Assembly (NCBI RefSeq): GCF_041080675.1 | Contig: NZ_CP163520.1 | Location: forward strand, 3,348,001 to 3,412,000 | From: Streptomyces sp. cg36 | GTDB taxonomy: Bacteria > Actinomycetota > Actinomycetes > Streptomycetales > Streptomycetaceae | DNA: 64,000 nt | Reading direction: 5' to 3' | Part shown: piece by piece, positions 34,931 through 44,990 of the stretch | Layout: the number at the start of each line of letters is the position of its first letter | Position numbering within the stretch: the stretch's first letter is position 1 | Made by a program: the position numbers and the translations under genes | The notes under the pieces: generated by a model | Database searches by the model: none | Told to the model about the DNA's origin: nothing | What the model saw: the letters and a program-made list of their open reading frames with translations, nothing else

Positions 34931-36868
34931 GTGACCAGCCAGGTCAGTACGTCTGCGGGGCAGGCCGACGGGGCCGATGGGGCCGTCGTCGGCGAACAGC
35001 GCAAGCCCGCCGGTCAGAAGGAAGTCAAGCGTCTGGATCGGGTGATCATCCGTTTCGCGGGTGATTCGGGGGACGGGATGCAGTTGACGGGGGACCGGTT
35101 CACCTCGGAGACCGCGTCGTTCGGGAACGACCTGTCGACCCTGCCGAACTTCCCCGCCGAGATCCGTGCCCCGGCCGGGACCCTGCCCGGTGTCTCCAGC
35201 TTCCAGCTCCACTTCGCCGACCACGACATCCTCACCCCGGGCGACGCCCCCGATGTCCTGGTCGCGATGAACCCCGCCGCTTTGAAGGCCAATCTGGCGG
35301 ACGTGCCGCGCGGCGCGGACATCATCGTGAACACCGACGAGTTCACCAAACGTCCCATGGCCAAGGTCGGCTATGCCACGAGCCCGCTGGAGGACGGCAC
35401 CCTGGACGCCTACCGCGTCCACCCCGTGCCCCTGACCACGCTGACGGTGGAGGCGCTCAAGCCGTTCGAGCTGACCCGCAAGGAAGCCGAACGCTCCAAG
35501 AACATGTTCGCGCTGGGCCTGCTGTCGTGGATGTATCACCGTCCCACCGAGGCGACCGAGGCGTTCCTGCGCCGCAAGTTCGCCGCGAAGCCGCAGATCG
35601 CCGAGGCGAACGTGACGGCGTTCCGGGCGGGCTGGAACTTCGGGGAGACCACCGAGGACTTCGCCGTCTCCTACGAGGTCGCGCCCGCCACCCACGCGTT
35701 CGCGCCCGGCACCTACCGCAACATCTCCGGGAACCTCGCCCTGGCCTACGGCCTGATCACCGCCGCCCGCCAGGCCGACCTCCCCCTCTACCTCGGCTCC
35801 TACCCCATCACTCCCGCCTCCGACATCCTCCACGAACTCTCCCGGCACAAGAACTTCGGCGTGCGCACCTTCCAGGCCGAGGACGAGATCGCCGGCATCG
35901 GCGCGGCCCTGGGGGCCGCCTTCGGCGGGGCGCTGGGGGTGACCACCACCTCCGGGCCCGGCGTCGCCCTCAAGTCGGAGACGATCGGCCTTGCCGTGTC
36001 CCTGGAACTGCCGCTGCTGATCGTGGACATCCAGCGCGGCGGCCCCTCCACCGGCCTGCCCACCAAAACCGAGCAGGCCGACCTCCTGCAGGCCATGTAC
36101 GGCCGCAACGGCGAGGCGCCCGTGCCCGTCGTCGCCGCCCGGACCGCCGCCGACTGCTTCGACGCGGCGATCGAGGCCGCCCGCATCGCCCTGGCCTACC
36201 GCACACCCGTCTTCCTGCTCTCCGACGGCTACCTCGCCAACGGCTCCGAGCCCTGGCGCATCCCCGACGCCGACGAACTCCCCGACCTGCGCGTCCAGTT
36301 CGCCACCGGCCCCAACCACACCCTGCCCGACGGCAGCGAGGTCTTCTGGCCCTACCAGCGCGACCCCCGCACCCTGGCCCGCCCCTGGGCCGTGCCCGGC
36401 ACCCCCGGCCTGGAACACCGCATCGGCGGGATCGAGAAACAGGACGGCAGCGGCAACATCTCCTACGACCCCGCCAACCACGAACACATGGTCCGCACCC
36501 GCCAGGCCAAAATCGACGGCATCACCATCGACGACCTCACCGTCGACGACCCCGACCACGCGGACACCCTCGTCATCGGCTGGGGCTCCACCTACGGCCC
36601 CATCACCGCCGCCGTCCGCCGCCTGCGCCGCGACAGCATCCCCATCGCCCAGGCCCACCTACGCCACCTCAACCCCTTCCCCGCCAACCTCGGCACCATC
36701 CTCGCCCGCTACCGCAAAGTGATCGTGCCGGAGATGAACCTCGGCCAGCTCGCCACCCTCATCCGCGCGAAATACCTCATCGACACGCACTCCCACACCC
36801 AGGTCAACGGCATGCCGTTCAAAGCCGAACAGCTCGCCACCGCCGTGAAAGAGGTCATCCATGACTGA
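34931..36868 (+). CDS. korA: 2-oxoacid:ferredoxin oxidoreductase, alpha (gamma-alpha fused) subunit
   Basis: GTG 34931 is preceded by GGGAGG (34917-34922); an open frame upstream is ignored. The 645-residue subunit combines a gamma domain (residues about 38-225, with VIIRFAGDSGDGMQLTG and LPNFPAEIRAPAGTL) and an alpha pyrimidine domain (YLGSYPITPASDILHEL, QAEDEIAGIGAALGAA, TTTSGPGVALKSE). With KorB it converts 2-oxoglutarate (or a similar 2-oxoacid) and CoA to an acyl-CoA, reducing ferredoxin. Both genes overlap by 8 bases. In Streptomyces this enzyme lies beside the second nuo cluster, as here. Confidence 0.95.
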   Translation: MTSQVSTSAGQADGADGAVVGEQRKPAGQKEVKRLDRVIIRFAGDSGDGMQLTGDRFTSETASFGNDLSTLPNFPAEIRAPAGTLPGVSSFQLHFADHDILTPGDAPDVLVAMNPAALKANLADVPRGADIIVNTDEFTKRPMAKVGYATSPLEDGTLDAYRVHPVPLTTLTVEALKPFELTRKEAERSKNMFALGLLSWMYHRPTEATEAFLRRKFAAKPQIAEANVTAFRAGWNFGETTEDFAVSYEVAPATHAFAPGTYRNISGNLALAYGLITAARQADLPLYLGSYPITPASDILHELSRHKNFGVRTFQAEDEIAGIGAALGAAFGGALGVTTTSGPGVALKSETIGLAVSLELPLLIVDIQRGGPSTGLPTKTEQADLLQAMYGRNGEAPVPVVAARTAADCFDAAIEAARIALAYRTPVFLLSDGYLANGSEPWRIPDADELPDLRVQFATGPNHTLPDGSEVFWPYQRDPRTLARPWAVPGTPGLEHRIGGIEKQDGSGNISYDPANHEHMVRTRQAKIDGITIDDLTVDDPDHADTLVIGWGSTYGPITAAVRRLRRDSIPIAQAHLRHLNPFPANLGTILARYRKVIVPEMNLGQLATLIRAKYLIDTHSHTQVNGMPFKAEQLATAVKEVIHD

Positions 36869-37958
36869 CACGACCGATCTCACCGAGGTAACCGGGGTGA
36901 GTGGGGTGGCTGATGCCTCGGACCTGCTCCAGCTGGTGCCCCGGGCCGAGGCACGGCAGTCGATGAAGGACTTCAAGTCCGACCAGGAAGTCCGCTGGTG
37001 CCCCGGCTGCGGCGACTACGCCGTCCTCGCCGCCGTCCAGGGCTTCATGCCCGAACTCGGCCTCGCCAAAGAGAACATCGTGTTCGTCTCCGGGATCGGC
37101 TGCTCCAGCCGCTTCCCCTACTACATGAACACCTACGGCATGCACTCCATCCACGGACGCGCCCCCGCCATCGCCACCGGCCTCGCCACCAGCCGCCGCG
37201 ACCTCTCCGTCTGGGTCGTCACCGGCGACGGCGACGCCCTCTCCATCGGCGGCAACCACCTCATCCACGCCCTCCGCCGCAACGTCAACCTCAAAATCCT
37301 CCTCTTCAACAACCGCATCTACGGCCTCACCAAAGGCCAGTACTCCCCCACCAGCGAACTCGGCAAAATCACCAAATCCACCCCCATGGGCTCCCTCGAC
37401 GCCCCCTTCAACCCCCTCTCCCTCGCCCTCGGAGCCGAAGCCACCTTCATCGCCCGCACCATCGACTCCGACCGCAAACACCTCACCGACACCCTCCGCG
37501 CCGCAGCCCACCACCCCGGCACCGCCCTCATCGAGATCTACCAGAACTGCAACATCTACAACGACGACGCCTTCGCCACCCTCAAAAACCACACCGAAGA
37601 AGCCGTCATCCGCCTCGAACACGGCCACCCCATCCTCTTCGGCACCGACAACAACCAAGGCGTCACCCGCAACCCCCACACCGGCGACCTCGAAATCGTC
37701 ACAGTGACCCCCGACAACCAGGCCGACATCCTCATCCACGACGCCCACGCCCCCACCCCCACCACCGCCTTCGCCCTCACCCGCCTCGCCGACCCCAACA
37801 CCCTCCACCACACCCCCATCGGCATCCTCCGCAACACCCAACGCCCCGTCTACGACACCCTCATGGCCAACCAACTCGACACCGCCATCGAACAACACGG
37901 CAAAGGCGACCTGACCACACTCCTCACCGGCAACGACACCTGGACCGTGGTCGGCTGA
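36861..37958 (+). CDS. korB: 2-oxoacid:ferredoxin oxidoreductase, beta subunit
   Basis: ATG 36861 overlaps korA. The 365-residue subunit binds thiamine diphosphate through GDGDALSIGGNH...NNRIYGLTKGQ and a [4Fe-4S] cluster through CPGCG (about 47-51), Cys in GIGCSSRF and a later Cys (YQNCN). It supplies the active site of the KorAB complex. The coding strand is remarkably C-rich and G-poor in its 3' half (for example 39 C and 7 G in 37741-37800). The protein is nonetheless intact and conserved in motif, so it is not a pseudogene. Confidence 0.95.
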   Translation: MTDTTDLTEVTGVSGVADASDLLQLVPRAEARQSMKDFKSDQEVRWCPGCGDYAVLAAVQGFMPELGLAKENIVFVSGIGCSSRFPYYMNTYGMHSIHGRAPAIATGLATSRRDLSVWVVTGDGDALSIGGNHLIHALRRNVNLKILLFNNRIYGLTKGQYSPTSELGKITKSTPMGSLDAPFNPLSLALGAEATFIARTIDSDRKHLTDTLRAAAHHPGTALIEIYQNCNIYNDDAFATLKNHTEEAVIRLEHGHPILFGTDNNQGVTRNPHTGDLEIVTVTPDNQADILIHDAHAPTPTTAFALTRLADPNTLHHTPIGILRNTQRPVYDTLMANQLDTAIEQHGKGDLTTLLTGNDTWTVVG

Positions 37959-38019
37959 ATCAGTACGGGTGCCCGGCCGGGGAGTCTGCGTCGAGCGGCG
38001 GCCGGGCACCCGTACTGAT
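37959..38019. terminator. Perfect 20-bp inverted repeat between korB and permease gene
   Basis: The 20 bases 37959-37978 (ATCAGTACGGGTGCCCGGCC) are the exact complement of 38000-38019, around a 21-base loop. The first arm begins at the korB stop and the second ends one base before the permease ATG. It could be a terminator for korB (in either direction), or an attenuator and translation-blocking hairpin for the permease, which has no Shine-Dalgarno outside it. Confidence 0.75.
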
Positions 38020-39975
38020 ATGTCCATGGACCGTCTCGCGTACCGCGTCAAGCGGCGGCTGCTGGGCAAGCCGCTCACCACCGAGCGCATCCGCGACGAG
38101 AAGCTCGACAACCGGACCGCGCTCGGGGTGCTGGCCTCGGACTGCGTCAGCTCCTCCGCGTACGGCTCGGAGGAGATACTGCGGGTCCTGGTGCCGGTGG
38201 TGGGGGCGGCGGCGTTCAGTCTGCTGATGCCGGTGACGGGCGCGATCCTGTTCGTCCTCGTCCTGCTGACGCTCTGTTACAGCGACGTGGTGACGATCTA
38301 CACGCGCGCGGGCGGCTCGTACGTGGTGGCGCGGGAGAACTTCGGGCCGAACATCGCGCAGATCGCGGCCGTGGCGCTGCTGGTGGACTACATCGTGACC
38401 GTGGCCGTGCAGGTGTCGGCCGGGACCAACGCGATCATCTCGCTCGCCCATCTCGTCGGCGGCCGGTGGACCGGCATGGACCACCTCCAACTCCCGCTCT
38501 CCGTCGGGGTGATCCTCTTCCTGGCGTACGGGAACCTGCGCGGGGTGCGCGAGGCGGGGAAGCTGTTCGCGCTGCCCGCGTACCTGTTCATGGCGGCGGT
38601 GGCGCTGATACTGGCCGTCTCCGCCGTGCGCGGGCTCGGCTCCGGGCTGCCGCGCGCCGATCTGCACGCCGCCGGGGCGATCCCGGTGGGCGGCTCCGGC
38701 GGCGGCTGGCTGTACGGGGCCTCGCTGTTCATGGTGTTGCGGGCGTTCGCCAACGGCGGGTCGTCGCTGACCGGTCTGGAGGCGATCTCCAACGGGATCT
38801 CGGCGTTCCGCGAGCCGCAGGGGCGCAACGCCCGCCGCACGCTGATCGCGATGAGCTGCGTCCTCGGGGTGCTGGTGCTCGGCGTCTCGACGCTGGCGCA
38901 CTTCACGCACGCGGTGCCGTACACCGACGGCACCCCGACGGTGATCGCGCAGGAGGCGCACTTCGCGTTCGGCGGCGGGGTGCTCGGCACGGCGGGGCTC
39001 GTCTTCGTGCAGCTGGCGACCGCGCTGGTCCTCTACACCGGCGCCAACACGCCGTTCACCGGCTTCCCGTTCCTGGCGAGCTTCGTGGCCGAGGACCGGT
39101 TCCTGCCCCGGCAGTTGACCCGGCGCGGGCACCGGCTGGCGTTCTCCAACGGGATCATCGCGCTGACCGTGGTCGCGCTGGCGCTGCTGCTCGTCACCGG
39201 GGCCAACGTCGACCGGCTGGTGGCGCTGTACGCGATCGGGGTGTTCACCGCGTTCACGATGGCCGGGGCCGGGCTCACCGCGTACCACCTGCGGCGGCGC
39301 GGGCGGCACCGGCGGGCGAAGATCGCCGTCAACGGGCTGGCGGCCGTGGTCTCGGCCGCCGTGGTGCTGGTCTTCGCGATCACCAAGTTCACCGAGGGCG
39401 CCTGGCTGGTGGTCGTGGTGTTCCCGCTCGGGGTGTGGGCGCTGACCAGGATCAACCGCGAGTACCGGCGCGAGGCCGCCGCGCTCGGCAGCCTCCAGGC
39501 GCCCGGCGCGGACCTGCCGCACGGCCGCCGCCATCTGGTGCTGGTACTGGTCGAGACGCTCGACCTGGCGGCGCTCAAGGCGCTGCGGTACGCGCACGAG
39601 CTGCGGCCGGACGAGATCCGGGCCGTGCACTTCGCCATCGACGAGGCGCACGCGCGGCGGCTGGCCGCGCAGTGGGAGCGGACGGCGGCCACCTCGGTGC
39701 CGCTGGAGGTGGTGGAGTGCCCGGACCGGCGGCTGCGGCACGCCATGGTGGAGCTGGCGGCCCGGACGACCGAGGACGGCCGCACCTGGCTGACGGTGCT
39801 GGTCCCGCACCGCACGTACTCGGGCTTCCTCGGCCGGCTGCTGCACCGGGGCACGGGCGAGGCCATGGCGAAGGCGCTGGAGCACCTGCCGTCGGTCGCG
39901 GTGACGGTGCTGCCGTTCGACGTGGGGCGCGCTCTGCGGTCGCTGGAGGCGGGGCGCGCGCCACAGCCGGAGTGA
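38020..39975 (+). CDS. APC-family amino acid permease with C-terminal cytosolic domain
   Basis: The ATG at 38020 (or 38026) has no clear ribosome site and directly follows the hairpin. The 651-residue protein begins with a basic cytosolic segment (MDRLAYRVKRRLLGKPL). Around twelve helices follow between residues 50 and 470, with SDCVSSSAYGSEE and GGSSLTGLEAISNG as APC-type substrate segments. The last 160 residues form a soluble domain (LVLVLVETLDLAALKALRYAHEL...) like the UspA-type cytosolic domains of this transporter family. It probably imports amino acids or cations by proton symport. The substrate is unknown. Confidence 0.88.
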   Translation: MSMDRLAYRVKRRLLGKPLTTERIRDEKLDNRTALGVLASDCVSSSAYGSEEILRVLVPVVGAAAFSLLMPVTGAILFVLVLLTLCYSDVVTIYTRAGGSYVVARENFGPNIAQIAAVALLVDYIVTVAVQVSAGTNAIISLAHLVGGRWTGMDHLQLPLSVGVILFLAYGNLRGVREAGKLFALPAYLFMAAVALILAVSAVRGLGSGLPRADLHAAGAIPVGGSGGGWLYGASLFMVLRAFANGGSSLTGLEAISNGISAFREPQGRNARRTLIAMSCVLGVLVLGVSTLAHFTHAVPYTDGTPTVIAQEAHFAFGGGVLGTAGLVFVQLATALVLYTGANTPFTGFPFLASFVAEDRFLPRQLTRRGHRLAFSNGIIALTVVALALLLVTGANVDRLVALYAIGVFTAFTMAGAGLTAYHLRRRGRHRRAKIAVNGLAAVVSAAVVLVFAITKFTEGAWLVVVVFPLGVWALTRINREYRREAAALGSLQAPGADLPHGRRHLVLVLVETLDLAALKALRYAHELRPDEIRAVHFAIDEAHARRLAAQWERTAATSVPLEVVECPDRRLRHAMVELAARTTEDGRTWLTVLVPHRTYSGFLGRLLHRGTGEAMAKALEHLPSVAVTVLPFDVGRALRSLEAGRAPQPE

Positions 39976-40004
39976 GGCCGCGGGGGCCCGGGGCCGGCCG
40001 CTGG

Positions 40005-40454
40005 TCAGGCGCTGTCCCGGACCGCCGCCTCCGCCGCCTTCGCCTCGTCGTACGCCTCGCGCGCCCGCTGGACGTCGTCCATGCGGTGGCCGGTCCAGCG
40101 GGCCAATGCGCTCACCTGCTCGGCGGCCTCGCGGCCGAGCGGGGTCAGCGAGTAGTCGACGCGCGGCGGGATGACGGGCTTGGCGTCGCGGAGCACGAAT
40201 CCGTCGCGCTCCAGCGTCTGGAGGGTCTGCGCCAGCATCTTCTCGCTGACCCGGCCGACGTGGCGGCGCAGTTCGCTGAAGCGGTACGAGCGGTCGAGCA
40301 GGGCGATGAGGACGAGGACGCCCCAGCGGCTGGTGACGTGCTCCAGGACGAGCCGGTGCGGGCACATGGCCTCGCGCGCGTCGAGGCCCGCGACCGCCGT
40401 CCCCGTGGCCGCACTCCTCGTGGCCGTGGCTCCCGCATTGATGCTTACTGCCAT
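40005..40454 (-). CDS. HxlR-type winged-helix regulator
   Basis: ATG 40454 gives 149 residues. The HxlR domain reads CPHRLVLEHVTSRWGVLVLIALLDRSYRFSELRRHVGRVSEKMLAQTLQTLERDGFVLRD, with a conserved N-terminal Cys (in REAMCPHR) able to sense quinones or electrophiles in QorR-like members. It is transcribed divergently from an NmrA-like NAD(P)H-dependent reductase, the arrangement of QorR and its target gene. Autoregulation at the operator between them is likely. Confidence 0.9.
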   Translation of the reverse strand: MAVSINAGATATRSAATGTAVAGLDAREAMCPHRLVLEHVTSRWGVLVLIALLDRSYRFSELRRHVGRVSEKMLAQTLQTLERDGFVLRDAKPVIPPRVDYSLTPLGREAAEQVSALARWTGHRMDDVQRAREAYDEAKAAEAAVRDSA

Positions 40455-40457
40455 ACC

Positions 40458-40482
40458 AGTACCTTACTTCAAAGTGGGTACT
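40458..40482. promoter_or_regulatory. Candidate HxlR operator
   Basis: AGTACC (40458-40463) and GGTACT (40477-40482) form a perfect 6-bp inverted repeat with a 13-base spacer and TTACTT inside, directly in front of the regulator's ATG. HxlR/QorR regulators typically bind AT-containing GTAC-type dyads. The element would control both divergent genes. Confidence 0.6.
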
Positions 40483-40570
40483 TACGGATAGTTAGCGCCC
40501 TCCGTAGAGTGAGTGCCGTGCCCGCGAAGGGTGCGAGACACGCACCGAACACACCCAGGAGTCAGCAGCC

Positions 40571-41428
40571 ATGAGCATCGTCGTCACCGGAGCCACCGGA
40601 GCCCTCGGCCGTCTCGTCATCGAGGAGCTGCTCGCCGCGCAGGTCCCGGCGGACTCGATCGCCGCCGTCGTGCGCAACGAGGAGAAGGCCGCCGAGCTCG
40701 CCGCGCGCGGCGTGGAGCTGCGGATCGCCGACTACAGCGCCCCCGAGACGCTGGCCGGGGCCTTCCGGGCGGGCGACCGGGTGCTGATGATCTCCGGCAG
40801 CGAGGTCGGGCAGCGGGTGGCGCAGCACACCGCCGTGATCGACGCGGCGAAGGCGGCCGGGGTGGCGCAGCTCGCGTACACCGGCATCCTCGGCGGGCCG
40901 GACGCCGACTTCGCGCTGGCCGACGAGCACAAGGTGACCGAGCGGCTGATCCTGGAGTCGGGCCTGCCGTACACGTTCCTGCGCAACGGCTGGTACACCG
41001 AGAACTACACCGCCAACCTCGCCCCGGTCCTGGCGCACAGCGCGGTCGTCTCCAACGCGGGCGACGGACGGGTCGCCTCGGCCGCCCGCGCCGACTACGC
41101 CGCCGCCGCCGCGGTGGTGGTGACCGGCGAGGGCCACCTGGGCAAGACGTACGAGCTGAGCGGCGATGTGGCGTGGACCTTCGCCGAGTACGCGGCGGAG
41201 GTCGCCGGGGCGACCGGCAAGGAGATCGCCTACCGGCCCGTCACGCCCGAGGCGCACCTGGAGATCCTGACCGGCGCGGGCGTCCCGGCCCCCTTCGCCG
41301 AGATCCTGGTCGACGTGGACCTGGCGATCGGCCGGGGCCGTCTCGCGGGCACCTCCGGCGACCTGGCCCGGCTGATCGGCCGGCCCACCACCCCGATCGC
41401 GGCGACGATCGCGGCGGCCGTCGCCTGA
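40571..41428 (+). CDS. NmrA/QorB-type NAD(P)H-dependent reductase
   Basis: ATG 40571 gives 285 residues. The Rossmann motif is VVTGATGALGRLVIEELL (residues 3-20). The C-terminal half carries LRNGWYTENYTANL, typical of QorB-like quinone reductases. It lacks the YxxxK catalytic pair of classical SDRs, as do NmrA-like members. It probably reduces quinones or other electrophiles to limit redox stress, under control of the divergent HxlR protein. The spacing and operator support this regulatory pairing. Confidence 0.88.
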   Translation: MSIVVTGATGALGRLVIEELLAAQVPADSIAAVVRNEEKAAELAARGVELRIADYSAPETLAGAFRAGDRVLMISGSEVGQRVAQHTAVIDAAKAAGVAQLAYTGILGGPDADFALADEHKVTERLILESGLPYTFLRNGWYTENYTANLAPVLAHSAVVSNAGDGRVASAARADYAAAAAVVVTGEGHLGKTYELSGDVAWTFAEYAAEVAGATGKEIAYRPVTPEAHLEILTGAGVPAPFAEILVDVDLAIGRGRLAGTSGDLARLIGRPTTPIAATIAAAVA

Positions 41429-41560
41429 CCCGCCCCGGGCCGTGCCACGGGGTGATCGACCGAGGTCGTACCGTCAGTACCGTTTTCGGATATGGGGCAT
41501 GACAGGTCCGGCCTCCTGGCGCTACCTTCGACTGGGTCGACGCGTGCGCAGGGAGGGCCA

Positions 41561-42646
41561 GTGGCCGAGGAAGCGACAACCGCTGCCGGTGAGCAGCGGA
41601 CAGGACTGCTGTACGGGATCGGCGCCTACGGGATGTGGGGGCTGGTCCCGCTCTTCTGGCCGCTCCTCAAGCCCGCGGGCGCGGTCGAGATCCTGGCCCA
41701 CCGGATGGTGTGGTCGCTGGTCTTCGTGGGCGTCGCACTGCTCGCCCTGCGCCGCTGGGCGTGGATCGGCGAACTCGTGCGCCAGCCGCGCCGGCTCGCC
41801 CTCATAGGCTTCGCCGCCGCCGTGATCACGGTCAACTGGGGCGTGTACATCTGGTCGGTGAACGCCGGGCACGTCGTCGAGGCGTCGCTCGGCTACTTCA
41901 TCAACCCGCTGGTCACCATCGCCATGGGCGTCCTGCTGCTCAAGGAGCGGCTGCGGCCCGTGCAGTGGACCGCGGTGGCGGTCGGCGCGACGGCCGTGGT
42001 CGTCCTGGCCGTGGGCTACGGCCGGCCGCCGTGGATCTCGCTGACCCTGGCCTTCTCGTTCGCCACCTACGGGCTGGTGAAGAAGAAGGTGAACCTCGGC
42101 GGGGTGGAGTCGCTGGCCGCCGAGACCGCGATGCAGTTCCTGCCCGCGCTCGCCTATCTGGTGTGGCTGGGCTTCCACGGCGGCGCCACCTTCGCGACCG
42201 GCGGGTTCGGGCACTCCGCGCTGCTCGCCGCGACCGGCATCGTCACGGCCGCGCCGCTGGTCTGCTTCGGCGCGGCGGCCATCCGGGTGCCGCTCTCCAC
42301 GCTCGGGCTGCTCCAGTACCTGGCGCCGGTCTTCCAGTTCGGGCTCGGCATCGTCTACTTCCACGAGGAGATGCCGGCCGAGCGCTGGGCCGGGTTCGCG
42401 CTGGTGTGGCTGGCGCTGTCGCTGCTGACCTGGGACGCGCTGCGCACGGCCCGCCGGGGCCGGATCGCCCTGGCGGCGGCCCGGGCGATGCCGCCGGAGA
42501 CTGTCGCCGACGGGGCGCCGGTGCCGCCGGAGGCCGCTGCCGCGGCGGCGCCGGTCCCGCCGGAGGCGGCAGGCGACTCGGCACCGGTGCCGCCGGTGCC
42601 GCCCGTGGCGCCGGGTGCGGCGGCGGCCCGGGAGCCCGCGGTCTGA
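41561..42646 (+). CDS. rarD: EamA/RarD-family transporter
   Basis: GTG 41561 follows GGGAGGGCCA, giving 361 residues. The protein starts GLLYGIGAYGMWGLVPLFWPLLKPAGAVEILAHRMVWSL, the RarD signature, and has ten predicted helices with two EamA halves. RarD-type proteins were linked to chloramphenicol sensitivity and may export or import metabolites; the substrate is not known. The C-terminal 60 residues contain repeated PVPPEAA units, a flexible tail encoded by GCC-rich repeats. Confidence 0.9.
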   Translation: MAEEATTAAGEQRTGLLYGIGAYGMWGLVPLFWPLLKPAGAVEILAHRMVWSLVFVGVALLALRRWAWIGELVRQPRRLALIGFAAAVITVNWGVYIWSVNAGHVVEASLGYFINPLVTIAMGVLLLKERLRPVQWTAVAVGATAVVVLAVGYGRPPWISLTLAFSFATYGLVKKKVNLGGVESLAAETAMQFLPALAYLVWLGFHGGATFATGGFGHSALLAATGIVTAAPLVCFGAAAIRVPLSTLGLLQYLAPVFQFGLGIVYFHEEMPAERWAGFALVWLALSLLTWDALRTARRGRIALAAARAMPPETVADGAPVPPEAAAAAAPVPPEAAGDSAPVPPVPPVAPGAAAAREPAV

Positions 42647-42749
42647 GCGCCCGGTCACGGGCCCACTTGCGGCGAAAGGCCGGATCCGCGACGGGAACGC
42701 GGTTCCGGCCATCCTCCGAAAATCGAACATACGTGTCCGAAATCCGTTC

Positions 42750-42764
42750 TTGACGTCTCGTCAA
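42750..42764. promoter_or_regulatory. Inverted repeat upstream of the M28 peptidase gene
   Basis: TTGACG-TCT-CGTCAA at 42750-42764 is a perfect 6-bp dyad 63 bases before the ATG. The left arm also resembles a -35 hexamer. It may be an operator overlapping the promoter. Confidence 0.35.
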
Positions 42765-42775
42765 ACTCTCCTTGA

Positions 42776-44149
<1,374 letters not shown>

Positions 44150-44186
44150 CCCGGAACGCCTCCCCCGCCCGCGGCTGCGGAGTCCG

Positions 44187-44792
44187 TCAGCCGCGGGCGG
44201 GGGTGCGCAGCGCGCGCAGGACGTGCGCCACCAGCAGGGCGATCCTGTCCGGGTCGTGGAACGGCCGCTGCAGGGCGTGCCGGTAGTACAGCGGCCCGTA
44301 GAGCAGCTCCACCGCGAGGTCGAGGTCCGCGTCCGGCGGGAGCTGGCCCCGGTCGCGGGCCGCCCGCAGCCGCTCGTGCACCAGGGCCACGCGCGGCCCC
44401 ACCAGCTCCTCGTTGACGGCCTTGGCCAGCGCTTCCTCGTGCAGCAGCTCGGAGAGGATCCCGGTGTACGCGGGCCCGATCACCGGCGAGGTGAAGACCC
44501 GCATCACACTGGTGACATGGGTCACCAGGTCCGTGTCGATGTCCCCGGTGTCGGGCAGCGGCGAGGTGCTCACCACGGCCTCGATCACCCCCTCCAGGAG
44601 CACCGCGCCCTTCGTCGGCCACCAGCGGTAGATCGTCTTCTTGCTCACACCCGCACGCGCGGCGATGCCCTCGATCGTGACCCGCCCGTAGCCGTTTTCC
44701 GCGCAGAGTTCCAGGGCCGCGCCGAGGATCGCCCGGCGTGATCTCTCGCTCCGGCGGCGGGGGTTGGGGGCGGAACGCGGCGACTCGGTCAC
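44187..44792 (-). CDS. TetR-family transcriptional regulator
   Basis: GTG 44792 gives 201 residues. The helix-turn-helix is AILGAALELCAENGYGRVTIEGIAARAGVSKKTIYRWWPTKGAVL, a classic TetR N-terminus with YRWWP as the recognition-helix end. The C-terminal ligand and dimer domain is not assignable. It is the last gene behind the ABC exporter genes on the same strand and may control them; a promoter-like TTGACA-N17-AACAAT at 44825-44853 lies on the opposite strand. Confidence 0.92.
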   Translation of the reverse strand: MTESPRSAPNPRRRSERSRRAILGAALELCAENGYGRVTIEGIAARAGVSKKTIYRWWPTKGAVLLEGVIEAVVSTSPLPDTGDIDTDLVTHVTSVMRVFTSPVIGPAYTGILSELLHEEALAKAVNEELVGPRVALVHERLRAARDRGQLPPDADLDLAVELLYGPLYYRHALQRPFHDPDRIALLVAHVLRALRTPARG

Positions 44793-44990
44793 ACGCCGAG
44801 TCTACGAGGGCGGCCCAGGGCGTATTGACAGCGGAATGGTCTGCTCCAACAATGTGCCGAGGAAACGGCACGTGTCGTGTCGAGCCGCCACGGGGGTCGG
44901 CTCGCACGACCGTTCCGTGTCCGTCCGGGTTCGTTCCGTATCCGTATCCGTCCCGTCCGGGGCCGTCCGCGTCCCGTCCGCGTCCCCGGC

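Noticed and set aside
44825..44853. TTGACA-N17-AACAAT promoter-like sequence
   Set aside because: It points rightward, antisense to the ABC permease gene, with no rightward gene behind it; kept only as a note.
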